In this document: piece by piece, positions 8,644 through 17,956 of the stretch
Layout: every line of letters starts with the position of its first letter
Numbering within the stretch: the stretch's first letter is position 1
Assembly: GCA_910585435.1 (NCBI GenBank)
Contig: CAJUEJ010000031.1
Coordinates: 1-43,304 of the forward strand
DNA length: 43,304 nt
Direction of reading: 5' to 3'
Source: an uncultured Hungatella sp.
GTDB taxonomy: Bacteria > Bacillota > Clostridia > Lachnospirales > Lachnospiraceae
Position numbers and translations under genes: made by a program
Notes under the pieces: generated by a model
The model's input: only the letters and a program-made list of their open reading frames with translations
Database searches by the model: none
What the model was told of the DNA's origin: nothing

Positions 8644-10128
8644 ATGAAAAATTACAAAAAAACCATTTTAACCATAGCTGCACTCACATGTTTCCTGTCT
8701 GTCCAGGGCTGCCATCCATCCACCGAGCATCCCCCAAAGACAGAGTCTGCCTCGTCCGCAGAATCTATCCCTGCAGCCTCATCCGCCTCAGAATCCGACA
8801 CAGAAAAAGAGGATTCCGAAGAGGCATTTCTTGTATTTCCAAATCCTGATATGGTAAGTCAGGAACTGTTGAGGGATAGCGAAGATTACGCTGTCTTAGT
8901 GGAAAGCTATCTGAAGGACTCTTCCTTCAAGCCCATGGAAAGCAGCCAGACAGACGCCCTGGCCCGGCTGCTAAACGGCCATTATGAGGTGGCCGGACGG
9001 ACCGACGGCAAGGGAAGAGAATATTATCTGGCTCTGCGGCGCACAGATGCGCCGGTATATGATGACTTTTCCAGTTTATCCGTCGGCTACACCGGAGGCA
9101 GCACAGGGTCTGAACAGGTCTGCCAAATCGAATATTATAATGAAGCCATAGATCCTGTCCTCCTGTATCAGATTCCAAATCTCTCCATAAATATTTTCCA
9201 GAACGGAAGCACGGCACAGGCGCTTGATATGTTTTGCTTTTTCCCTTACGATTCAGCCAGGGACACCGCCTTTCTCTACGCTCTTGACGACAACGGAAGA
9301 CTACAGCTGGATTTTCTAAACCAGCATCCAGGGCTTTCCTTCTACAGGGGGAATAACGATTCCTGCATCAGCTTTCTCTATCAGGACCAGGACACGATAA
9401 AATTCTGTTCCGAGCCATATTCCTGCTATATTGCACTTAGCCAGAAGGATACGGACACTTTAAAACAGCTGCTACAGAAGCCTCAAACCGGGCCTGAAAT
9501 AAAGACCGGCTTTGAAAGCCACGGCCAAATCCTTGATTATATGAGAACAGTGGATTCCTCCATCCGCACTACCGGAGCCAGATTTTCTATTGAGGGCAGC
9601 ACCTATGAGCTTTTGGGAAGCAAAAACAGCGCCGGCTACATCATATCCCAAGACGAATCCAGTACAGGGGAGAGCCAGTTCAGGCTGGAATACAATCCGC
9701 CTGTCTTCTCTCTTATTATTGATAAAATAGAAGAAGCTATGGGTGTGGATTACGGCAGCTTTTCTGATACATGGTTTGATATTCCTCTTATCAGCGCCTC
9801 CCTGGATTTTCCCAATCTTACCGCTTCAGAAGACGGAACCCTCACATTCTGCGTACAGTCTCAGACAGTTCTGGATCCGGAAAAGCTGGCCCGGTTATCC
9901 CAGCTTTTAAAGCAGGCTGTAGATGGACACGAAAGCCTGTCTGCCTGCCCCTATGTGGGGATTTTAAACCTTACCCGTGAAGACGGTGAAACTCTTCAGA
10001 TGTTTGTTGCCAATGACTCCTGCGACTCCATTACCTATGAAGGAAGAATCGGTTTTGAGTATGGTAAGCAGGAATATCTGGCTGAGATTTTTGACAATGC
10101 CATGTCTGGTAACAGAAACAGAGAATAA
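8644..10128 (+). CDS. Putative lipoprotein of unknown function
   Basis: 494 residues. The start ATG 8644 follows AGAAAGGA. A lipoprotein signal is present: KNYKKTILTIAALTCFLSVQ then GC, with Cys at about residue 23 as the lipidation site. Residues 24-62 are a Ser/Glu/Pro-rich tether (ESASSAESIPAASSASESDT), typical for a protein held away from the membrane. The rest is a mixed alpha/beta globular region with no motif I recognise and no catalytic signature. It stands alone between the carboxypeptidase (divergent) and the polysaccharide deacetylase (same strand, 314 bases on, with its own promoter). A cell-envelope role is inferred from context only. Confidence 0.75.
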   Translation: MKNYKKTILTIAALTCFLSVQGCHPSTEHPPKTESASSAESIPAASSASESDTEKEDSEEAFLVFPNPDMVSQELLRDSEDYAVLVESYLKDSSFKPMESSQTDALARLLNGHYEVAGRTDGKGREYYLALRRTDAPVYDDFSSLSVGYTGGSTGSEQVCQIEYYNEAIDPVLLYQIPNLSINIFQNGSTAQALDMFCFFPYDSARDTAFLYALDDNGRLQLDFLNQHPGLSFYRGNNDSCISFLYQDQDTIKFCSEPYSCYIALSQKDTDTLKQLLQKPQTGPEIKTGFESHGQILDYMRTVDSSIRTTGARFSIEGSTYELLGSKNSAGYIISQDESSTGESQFRLEYNPPVFSLIIDKIEEAMGVDYGSFSDTWFDIPLISASLDFPNLTASEDGTLTFCVQSQTVLDPEKLARLSQLLKQAVDGHESLSACPYVGILNLTREDGETLQMFVANDSCDSITYEGRIGFEYGKQEYLAEIFDNAMSGNRNRE

Positions 10129-10363
10129 ACCCCAAAACCATTTTTATGTATTCTTGCAGACTTGGCAGCAAACATAACATCCTGGGCCGAATAGTTACAC
10201 AATACTGTCTATTCATAAATTACGCCCTTATTTGTAGATAAGAAATGCTTAAATCTGCCTAAAAAAATAGGTTTATCAAACACAATTCTGATTATTTACG
10301 GAAAATATTAAAAATATTACAGGTTGGTGTCAAATATTAACTGAATATTTTCGTGTTTAGGCA

Positions 10364-10393
10364 TTTACATTTCAAGCCCCCTTATGTTATACT
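10364..10393 (+). promoter_or_regulatory. Promoter of the polysaccharide deacetylase gene
   Basis: TTTACA (10364-10369), 18 bases, then TATACT (10388-10393) preceded by an extended TG (10385-10386). The start of transcription near 10400 rules out translation from the TTG at 10353 and supports ATG 10443. The rest of the gap 10129-10363 is AT-rich with no gene. Confidence 0.75.
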
Positions 10394-10442
10394 AAATACC
10401 ATCACATTGTTCGACAAAAACTGTCAGATATCGAGGTATGCC

Positions 10443-11933
10443 ATGAAGCCATATAATTCACAGAAAGCCTATCACCACCGGCAGGCCCAGCGCAGAAAAA
10501 GAAGATTACAGCAGAAGCTGCCGATTATCTTTTTAAGTATTCTGCTGATTTTAGTCCTGGGATCCGGGTTTATTATCATAAAAAATCAGTTAAAAGGCCA
10601 GAAGCATCGTTCCGGCACTTCCATGGCCGGCAGCCAGGAAAACCAGGAAACTCAGGCTCCCCAGCCTGGAACCGAGGCAGGGGAACCCGTGATTCAGGAG
10701 TCCGGCGAAGAGACTTCTGCTGCCATATCCATTGATTTGACTTCTGAGGTTGACGGGATTCTGGTAGAAGCGGAGAAGGCTGCCCTGTGCTATGACTATG
10801 ACCGGGCCATTGAACTTTTGCAAAATTCCGGCTATCTGGGAACGGATCCTGAGGTTGACCAGGCCGTCGCCCAGTATGAAGAAATCCGGAATTCTCTGAA
10901 ACCATTTGACTTAAATAAAATTACCCATGTATTTTTCCACACCCTTGTGATGGATGAAAGCAAGGCATTTGACGGCGACGAGGATGAGAAGGGGTACAAT
11001 CAGGTTATGACCACCAGAGACGAATTCCTGAAGATTCTCCAGTCCATGTATGACAGAGGTTTTGTCCTGGTTCGCCTTCATGACATTGCCCATGAGGTTA
11101 TCGGAGAAGACGGCACAGCCCGTATGGAACGGGGGACTATCCTCCTTCCGGAAGGCAAACAGCCTTTCGTCATGTCCCAGGACGATGTATGCTACTACGA
11201 CTACATGGAGGGAGACGGTTTCGCATACCGCATGGTTATCGGAGAAGACGGAAAGCCAACCTGCCAGATGAAGATGGATGACGGAAGCATCTCCACAGGA
11301 TCCTATGACCTGGTTCCTATTCTGGAAGATTTTATACAAGAGCATCCTGATTTTTCCTATAAAGGAGCCCGGGCCGTCATCGCATTTACCGGATATCAGG
11401 GTATCTTAGGTTACCGCACCGCTGCCTCCTACAGCACGTCTCCTACCTTTGATCAGGACTGCCAGGATGCCGCCGCCGTGGCACAGTGTCTGCGGGACAA
11501 CGGCTGGGAACTGGCCTCCCACAGCTGGGGACACCGGGATCTGGGCAATATAGAATACGAAAAATTTATCGCTGATTCCAACAAATGGGAAAATGAAGTG
11601 AAATCCCTCATCGGCCCTACAGATATCATTCTCTTTCCCTTCGGTGCGGATGTAGGCGACTGGCACCCTTACACCCATGAGAATAAGCGTTTCCAGTACT
11701 TGTGGGATTTAGGATTCCGGTACTTCTGCAACGTAGATTCCAACCAATACTGGATCCAGTTTGGTACGGACTTTATGAGACAGGGCCGCCGCAACTTAGA
11801 CGGTTTCCGTATGTGGCAGGATATTGTGGCAGGAACCGATACCACAGGGAATTCCAAGAGAAGGCTGGACGATCTGTTCCGGGCCGAGGATGTATTCTCC
11901 CCCAACCGGCCTACCCCGGTGCTCTGGGAGTAA
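10443..11933 (+). CDS. Membrane-anchored polysaccharide deacetylase (NodB-type, CE4-like)
   Basis: 496 residues. A basic N-terminus (HHRQAQRRKRRLQQK) and one membrane helix (residues 25-48) place the enzyme outside the cell, tethered. A Gln/Pro/Glu-rich linker (about 55-95) follows. The catalytic part resembles the NodB fold: the Asp pair in MSQDDVCYYDY (247-248) fits motif 1, and HSWGH (360-364) is the HxxxH metal site of motif 2; FPFGAD lies downstream. Such enzymes remove acetyl groups from wall or capsule sugars. A large insert between motifs 1 and 2 makes it longer than the minimal domain. ATG 10443 has GAGG seven bases upstream and lies just after the promoter. Confidence 0.85.
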   Translation: MKPYNSQKAYHHRQAQRRKRRLQQKLPIIFLSILLILVLGSGFIIIKNQLKGQKHRSGTSMAGSQENQETQAPQPGTEAGEPVIQESGEETSAAISIDLTSEVDGILVEAEKAALCYDYDRAIELLQNSGYLGTDPEVDQAVAQYEEIRNSLKPFDLNKITHVFFHTLVMDESKAFDGDEDEKGYNQVMTTRDEFLKILQSMYDRGFVLVRLHDIAHEVIGEDGTARMERGTILLPEGKQPFVMSQDDVCYYDYMEGDGFAYRMVIGEDGKPTCQMKMDDGSISTGSYDLVPILEDFIQEHPDFSYKGARAVIAFTGYQGILGYRTAASYSTSPTFDQDCQDAAAVAQCLRDNGWELASHSWGHRDLGNIEYEKFIADSNKWENEVKSLIGPTDIILFPFGADVGDWHPYTHENKRFQYLWDLGFRYFCNVDSNQYWIQFGTDFMRQGRRNLDGFRMWQDIVAGTDTTGNSKRRLDDLFRAEDVFSPNRPTPVLWE

Positions 11934-11954
11934 AACACAATTTTCTATGAACGA

Positions 11955-11999
11955 AAAAGGAACTGCACAACAGCCATAGGTTCTTGTGCAGTTCCTTTT
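11955..11999. terminator. Bidirectional intrinsic terminator
   Basis: A perfect 16-base inverted repeat, AAAAGGAACTGCACAA (11955-11970) with its complement (11984-11999), ends in TTTT on both strands. It separates the convergent deacetylase and antiporter genes. Confidence 0.9.
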
Positions 12000-12003
12000 A
12001 TTC

Positions 12004-13425
12004 TTATTTTCTCCTCCAGAGCGGACGGTATTTCACCTCGTCATTTTTATGGAACAGGCCGATTCCAAGGAAATTGTGAATCATGGTAATAATCGGACAC
12101 AGCATAGGCAGGAAGGTAAAGGGGATGAACTGCCCGACCGTAACGCCGCCAAGCACAACTCCATAGCCTATGACCCATGCACTCCACGGAATAACCGCCG
12201 CAACCATGGTACCCACATCCTCCAGCGTACGGGACAGCACGCAGCGGTGGATATCCATATCGTCGCATACATCCTTAAATGCAACTGCCGGTATGGCAAT
12301 GGCCGGATACTGGCCGCCAATCAGGCATATAATCAGGCTGGACACCCACACCCCCAGAAGAATGGTTCCCGGCGTATTTAATTTTCTGGAAAGCTTATTG
12401 ACCAGAACAGTAAGCACATTGGACTCTGAGAACAGGCCGCTTAACATGCCAAGAACCAGCAGAATCCCCACTAAAGAAAGCATGCTGGAGAAGCCGCCTC
12501 TGTTCACCAGAGAATCCACCGCTTCAACACCGCTTTCAATAGAGAAGCCGCTCATGATATATCCCAGATTCTCCACAAACCCTCTTCCCTGGAAAATCAT
12601 GGACCAGAGAATACCGCTTCCGATTCCCACGCCAAAGGCGATAAATGCAGGAACCTGCCGGACGCTCAGCACCAGAACCAGCACAACGGGGATGATGTGA
12701 AGCAGGCTTATATGGAAGCTGGAAGAAAGTCCGTTGGACAGCTCACTGACTGCAGCCACATCAATACTGCCGGAAGCACGCAGTCCCAGAATCGTATAGA
12801 TTACAAGACAGATAACCGTTCCGGGAATGGTGGTGTACCACATGGATTTTATGTGGGTAAACAACGGCACCTCACAGGAAGAGGAAGCCAGCAGCGTCGT
12901 ATCGGAAAGAGGGCTCATCTTATCTCCAAAGAAAGCTCCGGAAATCACGGCTCCAGCTGCCATGGCAACCGGAATTCCAAGCCCCTCTGCCATGCCGCAG
13001 AGAACCACGCCGATGGTACTGATGGCACCCCAGCTGGTACCGGCACACACTGCCATGAATGCCGGAAGGATAAAGCAGATTGGCAGAAACAGATTGGGAG
13101 TGATAATCTTCATACCATAATAAAGTAACGTAGGAATGGTGCCGGATGACATCCACACAGCTACCATACAGCCTACCAAAAGCATAATCATGGCCGCCGT
13201 TGCAATCTGCCGTACACCTTCTGACATGGCTTTATCGATATAGGACCAGTCATATCCCATATAGAAGCAGAAACCAATCATCACAAACAAGGCTGCCAAT
13301 GCTCCGATGGTAACCTCCGCGCCCATTGCAATCAAGACAATCAAAACCATAATCGGTACAAAAAAACCTACAAATGCACGGCCGGCTGTCATCTCTTTTC
13401 GTTTTTGAGACTTCTTCTCGCTCAT
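12004..13425 (-). CDS. Na+/H+ antiporter, NhaC family
   Basis: About 473 residues with eleven or twelve hydrophobic segments. The family signature is clear: CAGTSWGAISTIG, then GAVISGAFFGDKMSPLSDTT and, near the end, GTMVAAVIPWSAWVIGYG. NhaC-family carriers exchange Na+ and H+; some members (MleN) swap organic acids such as malate and lactate instead, so the substrate is open. ATG 13425 is chosen because GGAGGAAAG lies eight bases upstream; a start five codons earlier would overlap that site. The gene follows two MalY/PatB-type lyase genes on the same strand with 24 bases to the nearer one, so the three probably form an operon. In that setting an amino- or thio-acid substrate is conceivable. 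Confidence 0.85.
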   Translation of the reverse strand: MSEKKSQKRKEMTAGRAFVGFFVPIMVLIVLIAMGAEVTIGALAALFVMIGFCFYMGYDWSYIDKAMSEGVRQIATAAMIMLLVGCMVAVWMSSGTIPTLLYYGMKIITPNLFLPICFILPAFMAVCAGTSWGAISTIGVVLCGMAEGLGIPVAMAAGAVISGAFFGDKMSPLSDTTLLASSSCEVPLFTHIKSMWYTTIPGTVICLVIYTILGLRASGSIDVAAVSELSNGLSSSFHISLLHIIPVVLVLVLSVRQVPAFIAFGVGIGSGILWSMIFQGRGFVENLGYIMSGFSIESGVEAVDSLVNRGGFSSMLSLVGILLVLGMLSGLFSESNVLTVLVNKLSRKLNTPGTILLGVWVSSLIICLIGGQYPAIAIPAVAFKDVCDDMDIHRCVLSRTLEDVGTMVAAVIPWSAWVIGYGVVLGGVTVGQFIPFTFLPMLCPIITMIHNFLGIGLFHKNDEVKYRPLWRRK

Positions 13426-13449
13426 TTTTCTTTCCTCCATTGGTAAATT

Positions 13450-14634
13450 TTATATGGCCTGAGCCTCATGAAAAGCTGCCCTGATTCTCTCCAGAGCCTC
13501 TTTTAATACCTGATTGGTAACAGCGAAATTGATTCGCACAAACCCTTCCCCTTCCGGCCCGAAGTTCTCTTCTCCGTCATCCAGATGAATATGGGCCTTC
13601 TCCATAAAGAAACGGTCCAGATGCCTGGTGCCGATGCCTGCATTCCTGCAGTCCAGCCACAGAAGGAAGCTTCCCTCCGGTACATAGGGAATGAAGGGCA
13701 GATGATGAGCCTCTATAAAATCCAGTATCTCCTGAAGATTCTTTCTCAAATAGGCCGTCAGTTCCTCCATCCATCCGTCTGCCTGTCCCTTCATAATGGA
13801 GGTAACAGCAGCAATGGCAAAGCTGTTGACAGCATAGCCGAAGGAGTATGCCTGAATCTGGCTCATCCAGGCCTTTCTCATTTCAGGCTCCGCCACCGTG
13901 ATGATGGCATGAGGCAGACTCATAATATTAAATCCCTTGCTGAGGCTTACAATCTGAATACTGATGCTCTTGGCCTTCTGGTTTACCCCGAGAATGGGGA
14001 TATGCTTACGGTTTCCATAGAGAACCAGACCGTGGACCTCATCCGAAATAATCCGCACATGGTTGGCATAACAGATATCCACCAGCCGCTCCAGTTCTTC
14101 CCTGGTATATACCCGGCCAGTAGGATTGTGGGGATTTACCAGCAAATACATCGAAGGATGATGCTCCTTAATCTTTGCCTCAAAATCCTGAAAATCGATT
14201 TCATACCGTCCATTTACCGGCTTCATGGGATTGGCAATCAGCCTCTGCCCGGCTCCCTCTACAGCCCATGTTAAGGGACCAAACACCGGCGTCTGCACCA
14301 GAATCCCGTCTCCCGGCTTTGCAAATATGCCAAGAGCCATCCGCACCGCACCGATGGTGCTGGGCACATTGCTGAGCCACTCCTTTTCCACCTCCAGCCC
14401 ATAATTTCTCTGATACCAGCCAATCACCGCCTGATAGTACTCTTTTGTGTGCTGCCTGTAATTGTAGCAGTTCTCCTGTGCAACAGGCACCAGCGCCTCC
14501 CGGATACAGGGGGCACAGGAAAAATCCAGGTCTGCAGTTCCCATACCAATGACGTCCTCTGGCATTCCCGGCATATCCCAGCGGTAAGAATGGTTTTCCC
14601 TGTGATTCAAGGTCGTGTCAAAATCGTATCTCAT
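13450..14634 (-). CDS. MalY/PatB-type PLP-dependent C-S lyase or aminotransferase (copy 1)
   Basis: 394 residues, the normal length for fold-type I class I/II aminotransferases of the MalY/PatB group. Visible: NPHNPTGRVYTREEL (cofactor and substrate pocket), ISDEVHGLVLYG (Asp holding the PLP pyridine nitrogen) and SLSKGFNIMSL, whose Lys forms the Schiff base. Members of this group split cystathionine or cysteine conjugates to pyruvate, ammonia and a thiol; a few act as aminotransferases. AAAGGAG lies seven bases before ATG 14634. It sits 55 bases after copy 2 and 24 bases before the antiporter. The exact substrate cannot be read from sequence. Confidence 0.88.
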   Translation of the reverse strand: MRYDFDTTLNHRENHSYRWDMPGMPEDVIGMGTADLDFSCAPCIREALVPVAQENCYNYRQHTKEYYQAVIGWYQRNYGLEVEKEWLSNVPSTIGAVRMALGIFAKPGDGILVQTPVFGPLTWAVEGAGQRLIANPMKPVNGRYEIDFQDFEAKIKEHHPSMYLLVNPHNPTGRVYTREELERLVDICYANHVRIISDEVHGLVLYGNRKHIPILGVNQKAKSISIQIVSLSKGFNIMSLPHAIITVAEPEMRKAWMSQIQAYSFGYAVNSFAIAAVTSIMKGQADGWMEELTAYLRKNLQEILDFIEAHHLPFIPYVPEGSFLLWLDCRNAGIGTRHLDRFFMEKAHIHLDDGEENFGPEGEGFVRINFAVTNQVLKEALERIRAAFHEAQAI

Positions 14635-14689
14635 CTCTTCTCCTTTCCTCTTCCCGGCCCCTTCCTGTCTGCCGCCGGAAAGACTTTAT

Positions 14690-15874
14690 CTATGATTTAT
14701 GCTTTCTGCAAAAAATCCGTAACCGCTCCGCTCCCTCCTGCAGATGCTCCTTAGAGGCAGCCAGATTAAACCGGATGAATCCTGCTCCGCCTTTACCCAG
14801 AGTGCAGCCATTCTCCACCACTATATGCACCTCCTGCTCAATAAGATAGCTTAACACCTGAGGACGAATCCCCAGGGCTCTCATGTCAATCCAGGCAAAA
14901 TATGCAGCGTCTGCCCTCATCACCTTACATTCCGGCATATAAGCTGCAACATATTCCGTGATAAACCGGTGGTATGCAGCAATCTCATCCATCAGTCCCG
15001 CAAGCCATGGGCCGCATTCATTGAATGCAGCGGTAGCTGCCGCAATTCCCATAATGTTCTGCCCATAATCCAAATTCATCGCCGTCAGGGCTTCCCGGTA
15101 CCGCTTGTATATCTCCGGGTTCTCCGCAACCAGAAAGGCATGCCTGAGGCCTGCAGTATTGTAGGTCTTGCTGGTAGAATACAGCGTGACCGTACGGTAA
15201 GACACCTCCTTCGATAAGGACGCAATAGGTGTATATCTCTTTCCCGGGAACATCAACCCACAGTACACATCATCTGACAAAATGTACACCTGATAGGCCA
15301 TACAGAGATCCGCTATCTTCTGCAGCTCCTCCCTTGTCCAGGCCCGTCCCACAGGATTATGGGGATTGCAGAGCCAGAAAACCTTGGAACCGCTTGCCAG
15401 ACAGGCTTTCAGAGATTCAAAATCAATCTCATAAGTATCCCCTTTTAACACAAGAGGACATTCGATTGCCTTGCGGCCGTTTAGATGAATCATTTCCCGG
15501 AAACAGAAATGAACCGGCGTCAGAATAGTCACCTTATCCCCCGGCTTTGTCAGTATCTGCAGAATGTTCCATGACGTCATATAGATTCCGGAATTCTGTG
15601 CCACACAGGCACGAGCGTCTATCTCCCACGAGGCAGTACGTAAAAGCCAGTGGTGAATAGCATCATAATACGCATCTGTTACCATAGGATAGCCAAGATG
15701 CCCCCTGTCAATCACCTCTCTGAGGGCAGAAAGAACCGGCTCCGGAGACCGGTAATCCATATCAGCCGTTCCGAAGCAGAGTAAATCACTGCAGGGTATC
15801 CTCTCCTGCTCGTATTCCCATTTAAGCCTTGCCAGACCTTCACCAGATGCAATAACCGGCTTCAAATTGTCCAT
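14690..15874 (-). CDS. MalY/PatB-type PLP-dependent C-S lyase or aminotransferase (copy 2)
   Basis: 394 residues, the same length as its neighbour but clearly diverged, so an old duplication or separate recruitment. It keeps NPHNPVGRAWTREEL, ILSDDVYCGLMFPG and the PLP lysine in TSKTYNTAGLRHAF. The fold-type I cytosolic enzyme should perform beta-elimination or transamination on an amino acid. It is the first gene of the putative lyase-lyase-antiporter operon; GGGGGGGATGGT precedes ATG 15874 and a consensus-like promoter lies about 30 bases further out. Having two lyases with one transporter suggests catabolism of a sulfur amino acid or D/L amino-acid pair (inference). Confidence 0.88.
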   Translation of the reverse strand: MDNLKPVIASGEGLARLKWEYEQERIPCSDLLCFGTADMDYRSPEPVLSALREVIDRGHLGYPMVTDAYYDAIHHWLLRTASWEIDARACVAQNSGIYMTSWNILQILTKPGDKVTILTPVHFCFREMIHLNGRKAIECPLVLKGDTYEIDFESLKACLASGSKVFWLCNPHNPVGRAWTREELQKIADLCMAYQVYILSDDVYCGLMFPGKRYTPIASLSKEVSYRTVTLYSTSKTYNTAGLRHAFLVAENPEIYKRYREALTAMNLDYGQNIMGIAAATAAFNECGPWLAGLMDEIAAYHRFITEYVAAYMPECKVMRADAAYFAWIDMRALGIRPQVLSYLIEQEVHIVVENGCTLGKGGAGFIRFNLAASKEHLQEGAERLRIFCRKHKS

Positions 15875-15900
15875 ACCATCCCCCCCTGTTCTTTAACATT

Positions 15901-15930
15901 ATTATATAGAATGAAATATATTAATGTCAA
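15901..15930 (-). promoter_or_regulatory. Promoter of the lyase-lyase-antiporter operon
   Basis: Read on the minus strand: TTGACA (15930-15925), 18 bases, TATAAT (15906-15901). A seven-base inverted repeat GAATGAA (15909-15915) / TTCATTC (15941-15947) overlaps the spacer and upstream side and is a candidate operator for the divergent regulator. Confidence 0.8.
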
Positions 15931-15967
15931 TATGAAATAATTCATTCAAAAACCCCCATTTATTTCA

Positions 15968-15996
15968 TTGAAAAAACTCCTCCTCCATGATAAAGT
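15968..15996 (+). promoter_or_regulatory. Candidate promoter of the YheO-type regulator
   Basis: TTGAAA (15968-15973), 17 bases, TAAAGT (15991-15996). The -10 is imperfect. The expected start near 16003 gives a short 25-base leader containing CAGGGAGGAAACC before ATG 16028. Confidence 0.5.
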
Positions 15997-16027
15997 ATCC
16001 ATATGAAGAGGAAACAGGGAGGAAACC

Positions 16028-16690
16028 ATGAAATACAGCAAAACAGACCGATTAATCTTAGACTCCTATGCCGCCATGATAGAAGGGCTTTCCACCTATC
16101 TGGGCTCTGTATACGAAATCAGCCTCCACAGCCTGGAGGATTACAACCATTCCGTCGTCAAGATTATGAACGGATACCACTCCGGCCGCTCTGCCGGAGC
16201 CCCTCTTACAGACCTTGCCCTGAACATGCTGAAACGGATTCATGACCAGGGCCTTTCCTCCACAGAGGAATTCACCTCCTACAAGGCAGTCAATCCGGTG
16301 GGAGAGCATTTAAAATCCTCCACAATTCCGATTCTGGGGGAGAACAACCGGGTCATCGGAATTCTCTGCATCAACCTTTATCTGGACTCCCCATTTCCGG
16401 AAATTCTGGATTCCCTCACCGGAACCAGAAGCGAAGATATGGAGCAGGAATACTTTGCCAGCGATATGAGCGACGCCCTCGCCAAGTCCATAAACGATGC
16501 ACGCAGCCAGGTAATGTTCAACAACAATATTTCCGCAGTAAATAAAAACAAAGAATTAATCCGCATACTCCACGAGAAAGGAATCTTCCGTATAAAAAAT
16601 TCCGTCTCCCATGTGGCAAAAGCTCTGGGCATCTCCAAAAATACCGTCTATCTTCATCTTCGAGGCATTGCCAAAGACGAAGAAGAATAA
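16028..16690 (+). CDS. YheO-like PAS/helix-turn-helix transcriptional regulator
   Basis: 220 residues. Residues about 8-118 match the YheO-like PAS domain (GSVYEISLHSLEDYNHSVVK, then GYHSGRSAGAPLTDLALNML and SSTIPILGENNRVIGILCIN). The C-terminal 55 residues are the paired HTH_22 domain ending in VAKALGISKNTVYLHLRGI. Such proteins bind DNA and sense a small ligand, often an amino acid or derivative; DauR, the repressor of D-arginine catabolism, belongs to this group. GGGAGG lies six bases before the ATG. It is divergent from the lyase-antiporter operon, the usual place for its regulator. Confidence 0.88.
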   Translation: MKYSKTDRLILDSYAAMIEGLSTYLGSVYEISLHSLEDYNHSVVKIMNGYHSGRSAGAPLTDLALNMLKRIHDQGLSSTEEFTSYKAVNPVGEHLKSSTIPILGENNRVIGILCINLYLDSPFPEILDSLTGTRSEDMEQEYFASDMSDALAKSINDARSQVMFNNNISAVNKNKELIRILHEKGIFRIKNSVSHVAKALGISKNTVYLHLRGIAKDEEE

Positions 16691-16697
16691 CAACAGA

Positions 16698-16748
16698 ATA
16701 AAAAAATCCCAGGGAAAAAAAGTTTTTTTATCCTTCTTTTCCCTGGAA
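16698..16748 (-). terminator. Intrinsic terminator after the M42 gene
   Basis: CCAGGGAAAA (16709-16718) pairs with TTTTCCCTGG (16737-16746). On the minus strand it is followed by a T-rich run (plus 16698-16706 is nearly all A). It lies between the convergent regulator and M42 genes and may stop both. Confidence 0.75.
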
Positions 16749-16784
16749 TCCAATCCCAGAATCCATATCCTGTTAATTTTTATC

Positions 16785-17828
16785 TCAGATATCCAGCACA
16801 TAAGCCGCAATCAGCTTGGCCGTATTCTCAACCCCATCCATATGGGTTCTCTCAATCCCATGGCTTCCGTACACCGCCATCCCAAAAGCCGCCGCATACA
16901 CATTGTTGCCGCTCTTTAATGCCGCACTTCCATCCGTCCCATACCGATAGAAAATATCCACCGCATAATCACACCCGGCCTTCTTCGCCTGATTGATAAT
17001 CCTGGTCGTCAGCTCCCGGTCATAAGGCGTGGCAAAATCCTTGCAGCAGATACTGACCTTATGCTCATCCCCATCATAATCCGGCCCAATAAGCCCGATA
17101 TCGATTGCCACAAACTCCTCCACCTCCGGCGGAATATAAGAGCCGCCGTGGCCGATTTCCTCATAATGCGGAAACGCCAGAAGGGTTCTGTACTTAGGCT
17201 TCAAATTATTCTCCTTCAAATACTTCACCATCCCAAAGATAGCCGCCACCGCCGCCTTGTCATCCAAAAACCGGGTCTTGATAAACCCTTTCTCCGTATA
17301 CTGAAAACGAGGCTCCGGATAAATCACATCCCCATGGCGAATTCCCAAGGCCAGCACATCCTCCTTGCTGTGGACATCCTCATCCAGGCTGATTAACATG
17401 TTAGTCTCATTCCTCTCCAGAGTCCTGGCATCGTCAAACACATGAACCGAGTGGGACTGGCAGACCATCAGCCCGCTATACTTCTTCCCCTCTCTAGTCA
17501 CCACATGAACCGTCTCCCCCTCCAAACTGCAGAAATTTAATCCCCCCAGCTGGCGGATACGGATACACCCGTCATCATCGATTCTCCGAACCACCATCCC
17601 CAGAGTATCCAGATGCCCGCCTACCATCACCGTCTTAGAGTTGTCCTCCCCATCCAGTGTAATATAAGCCGTATGCTTCCTATCATAGGTTACGGGAAGG
17701 TCAAACATAGCCCCATATTTCTCAATCACCGGGTTAATCTCTTCATAATAACTGACCGGGCTTGGAGTATCAATCAGCTCCTTCAAACAGTCCAGCATAA
17801 ACTGATTATCCATCTTAAATTCCATCAT
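16785..17828 (-). CDS. M42-family metallopeptidase (copy 1)
   Basis: 347 residues, the normal size. M42 enzymes are cytosolic, multimeric aminopeptidases with two metal ions that clear short peptides. Metal and catalytic residues are visible: GGHLDTLG (His72, Asp74), RFLDDKAA (bridging Asp, 189/190), FPHYEEIGHGG (Glu223 general base, Glu224 ligand), AIDIG (Asp243) and a late His in GSHGIERTH. ATG 17828 follows GGAGATGGAGAC. It lies 282 bases after oppF in the same direction, with a large inverted repeat between, so it may share the opp transcript or have its own promoter. Together with copy 2 it brackets the peptide transporter, fitting uptake followed by hydrolysis. Confidence 0.92.
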   Translation of the reverse strand: MMEFKMDNQFMLDCLKELIDTPSPVSYYEEINPVIEKYGAMFDLPVTYDRKHTAYITLDGEDNSKTVMVGGHLDTLGMVVRRIDDDGCIRIRQLGGLNFCSLEGETVHVVTREGKKYSGLMVCQSHSVHVFDDARTLERNETNMLISLDEDVHSKEDVLALGIRHGDVIYPEPRFQYTEKGFIKTRFLDDKAAVAAIFGMVKYLKENNLKPKYRTLLAFPHYEEIGHGGSYIPPEVEEFVAIDIGLIGPDYDGDEHKVSICCKDFATPYDRELTTRIINQAKKAGCDYAVDIFYRYGTDGSAALKSGNNVYAAAFGMAVYGSHGIERTHMDGVENTAKLIAAYVLDI

Positions 17829-17956
17829 GTCTCCATCTCCATTATTAAACTATTGATGCAAAACTCCCAAAAGGCAACCGTATAAACAGGGCATCCCACC
17901 CCAAACACACTCTCATACACTGCAATGTATTCACATTTGCCTCCTGAGATAACGTA

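Noticed and set aside
10353..10442. N-terminal extension of the polysaccharide deacetylase from a TTG
   Set aside because: A strong promoter at 10364-10393 lies inside it; ATG 10443 is the sensible start.
12697..13128. Plus-strand frames opposite the antiporter and lyase genes
   Set aside because: They are shadows of strongly supported minus-strand genes.
15981..16245. Alternative frame inside the YheO-type regulator
   Set aside because: The regulator frame has the family motifs and ribosome site; the other is its shadow.
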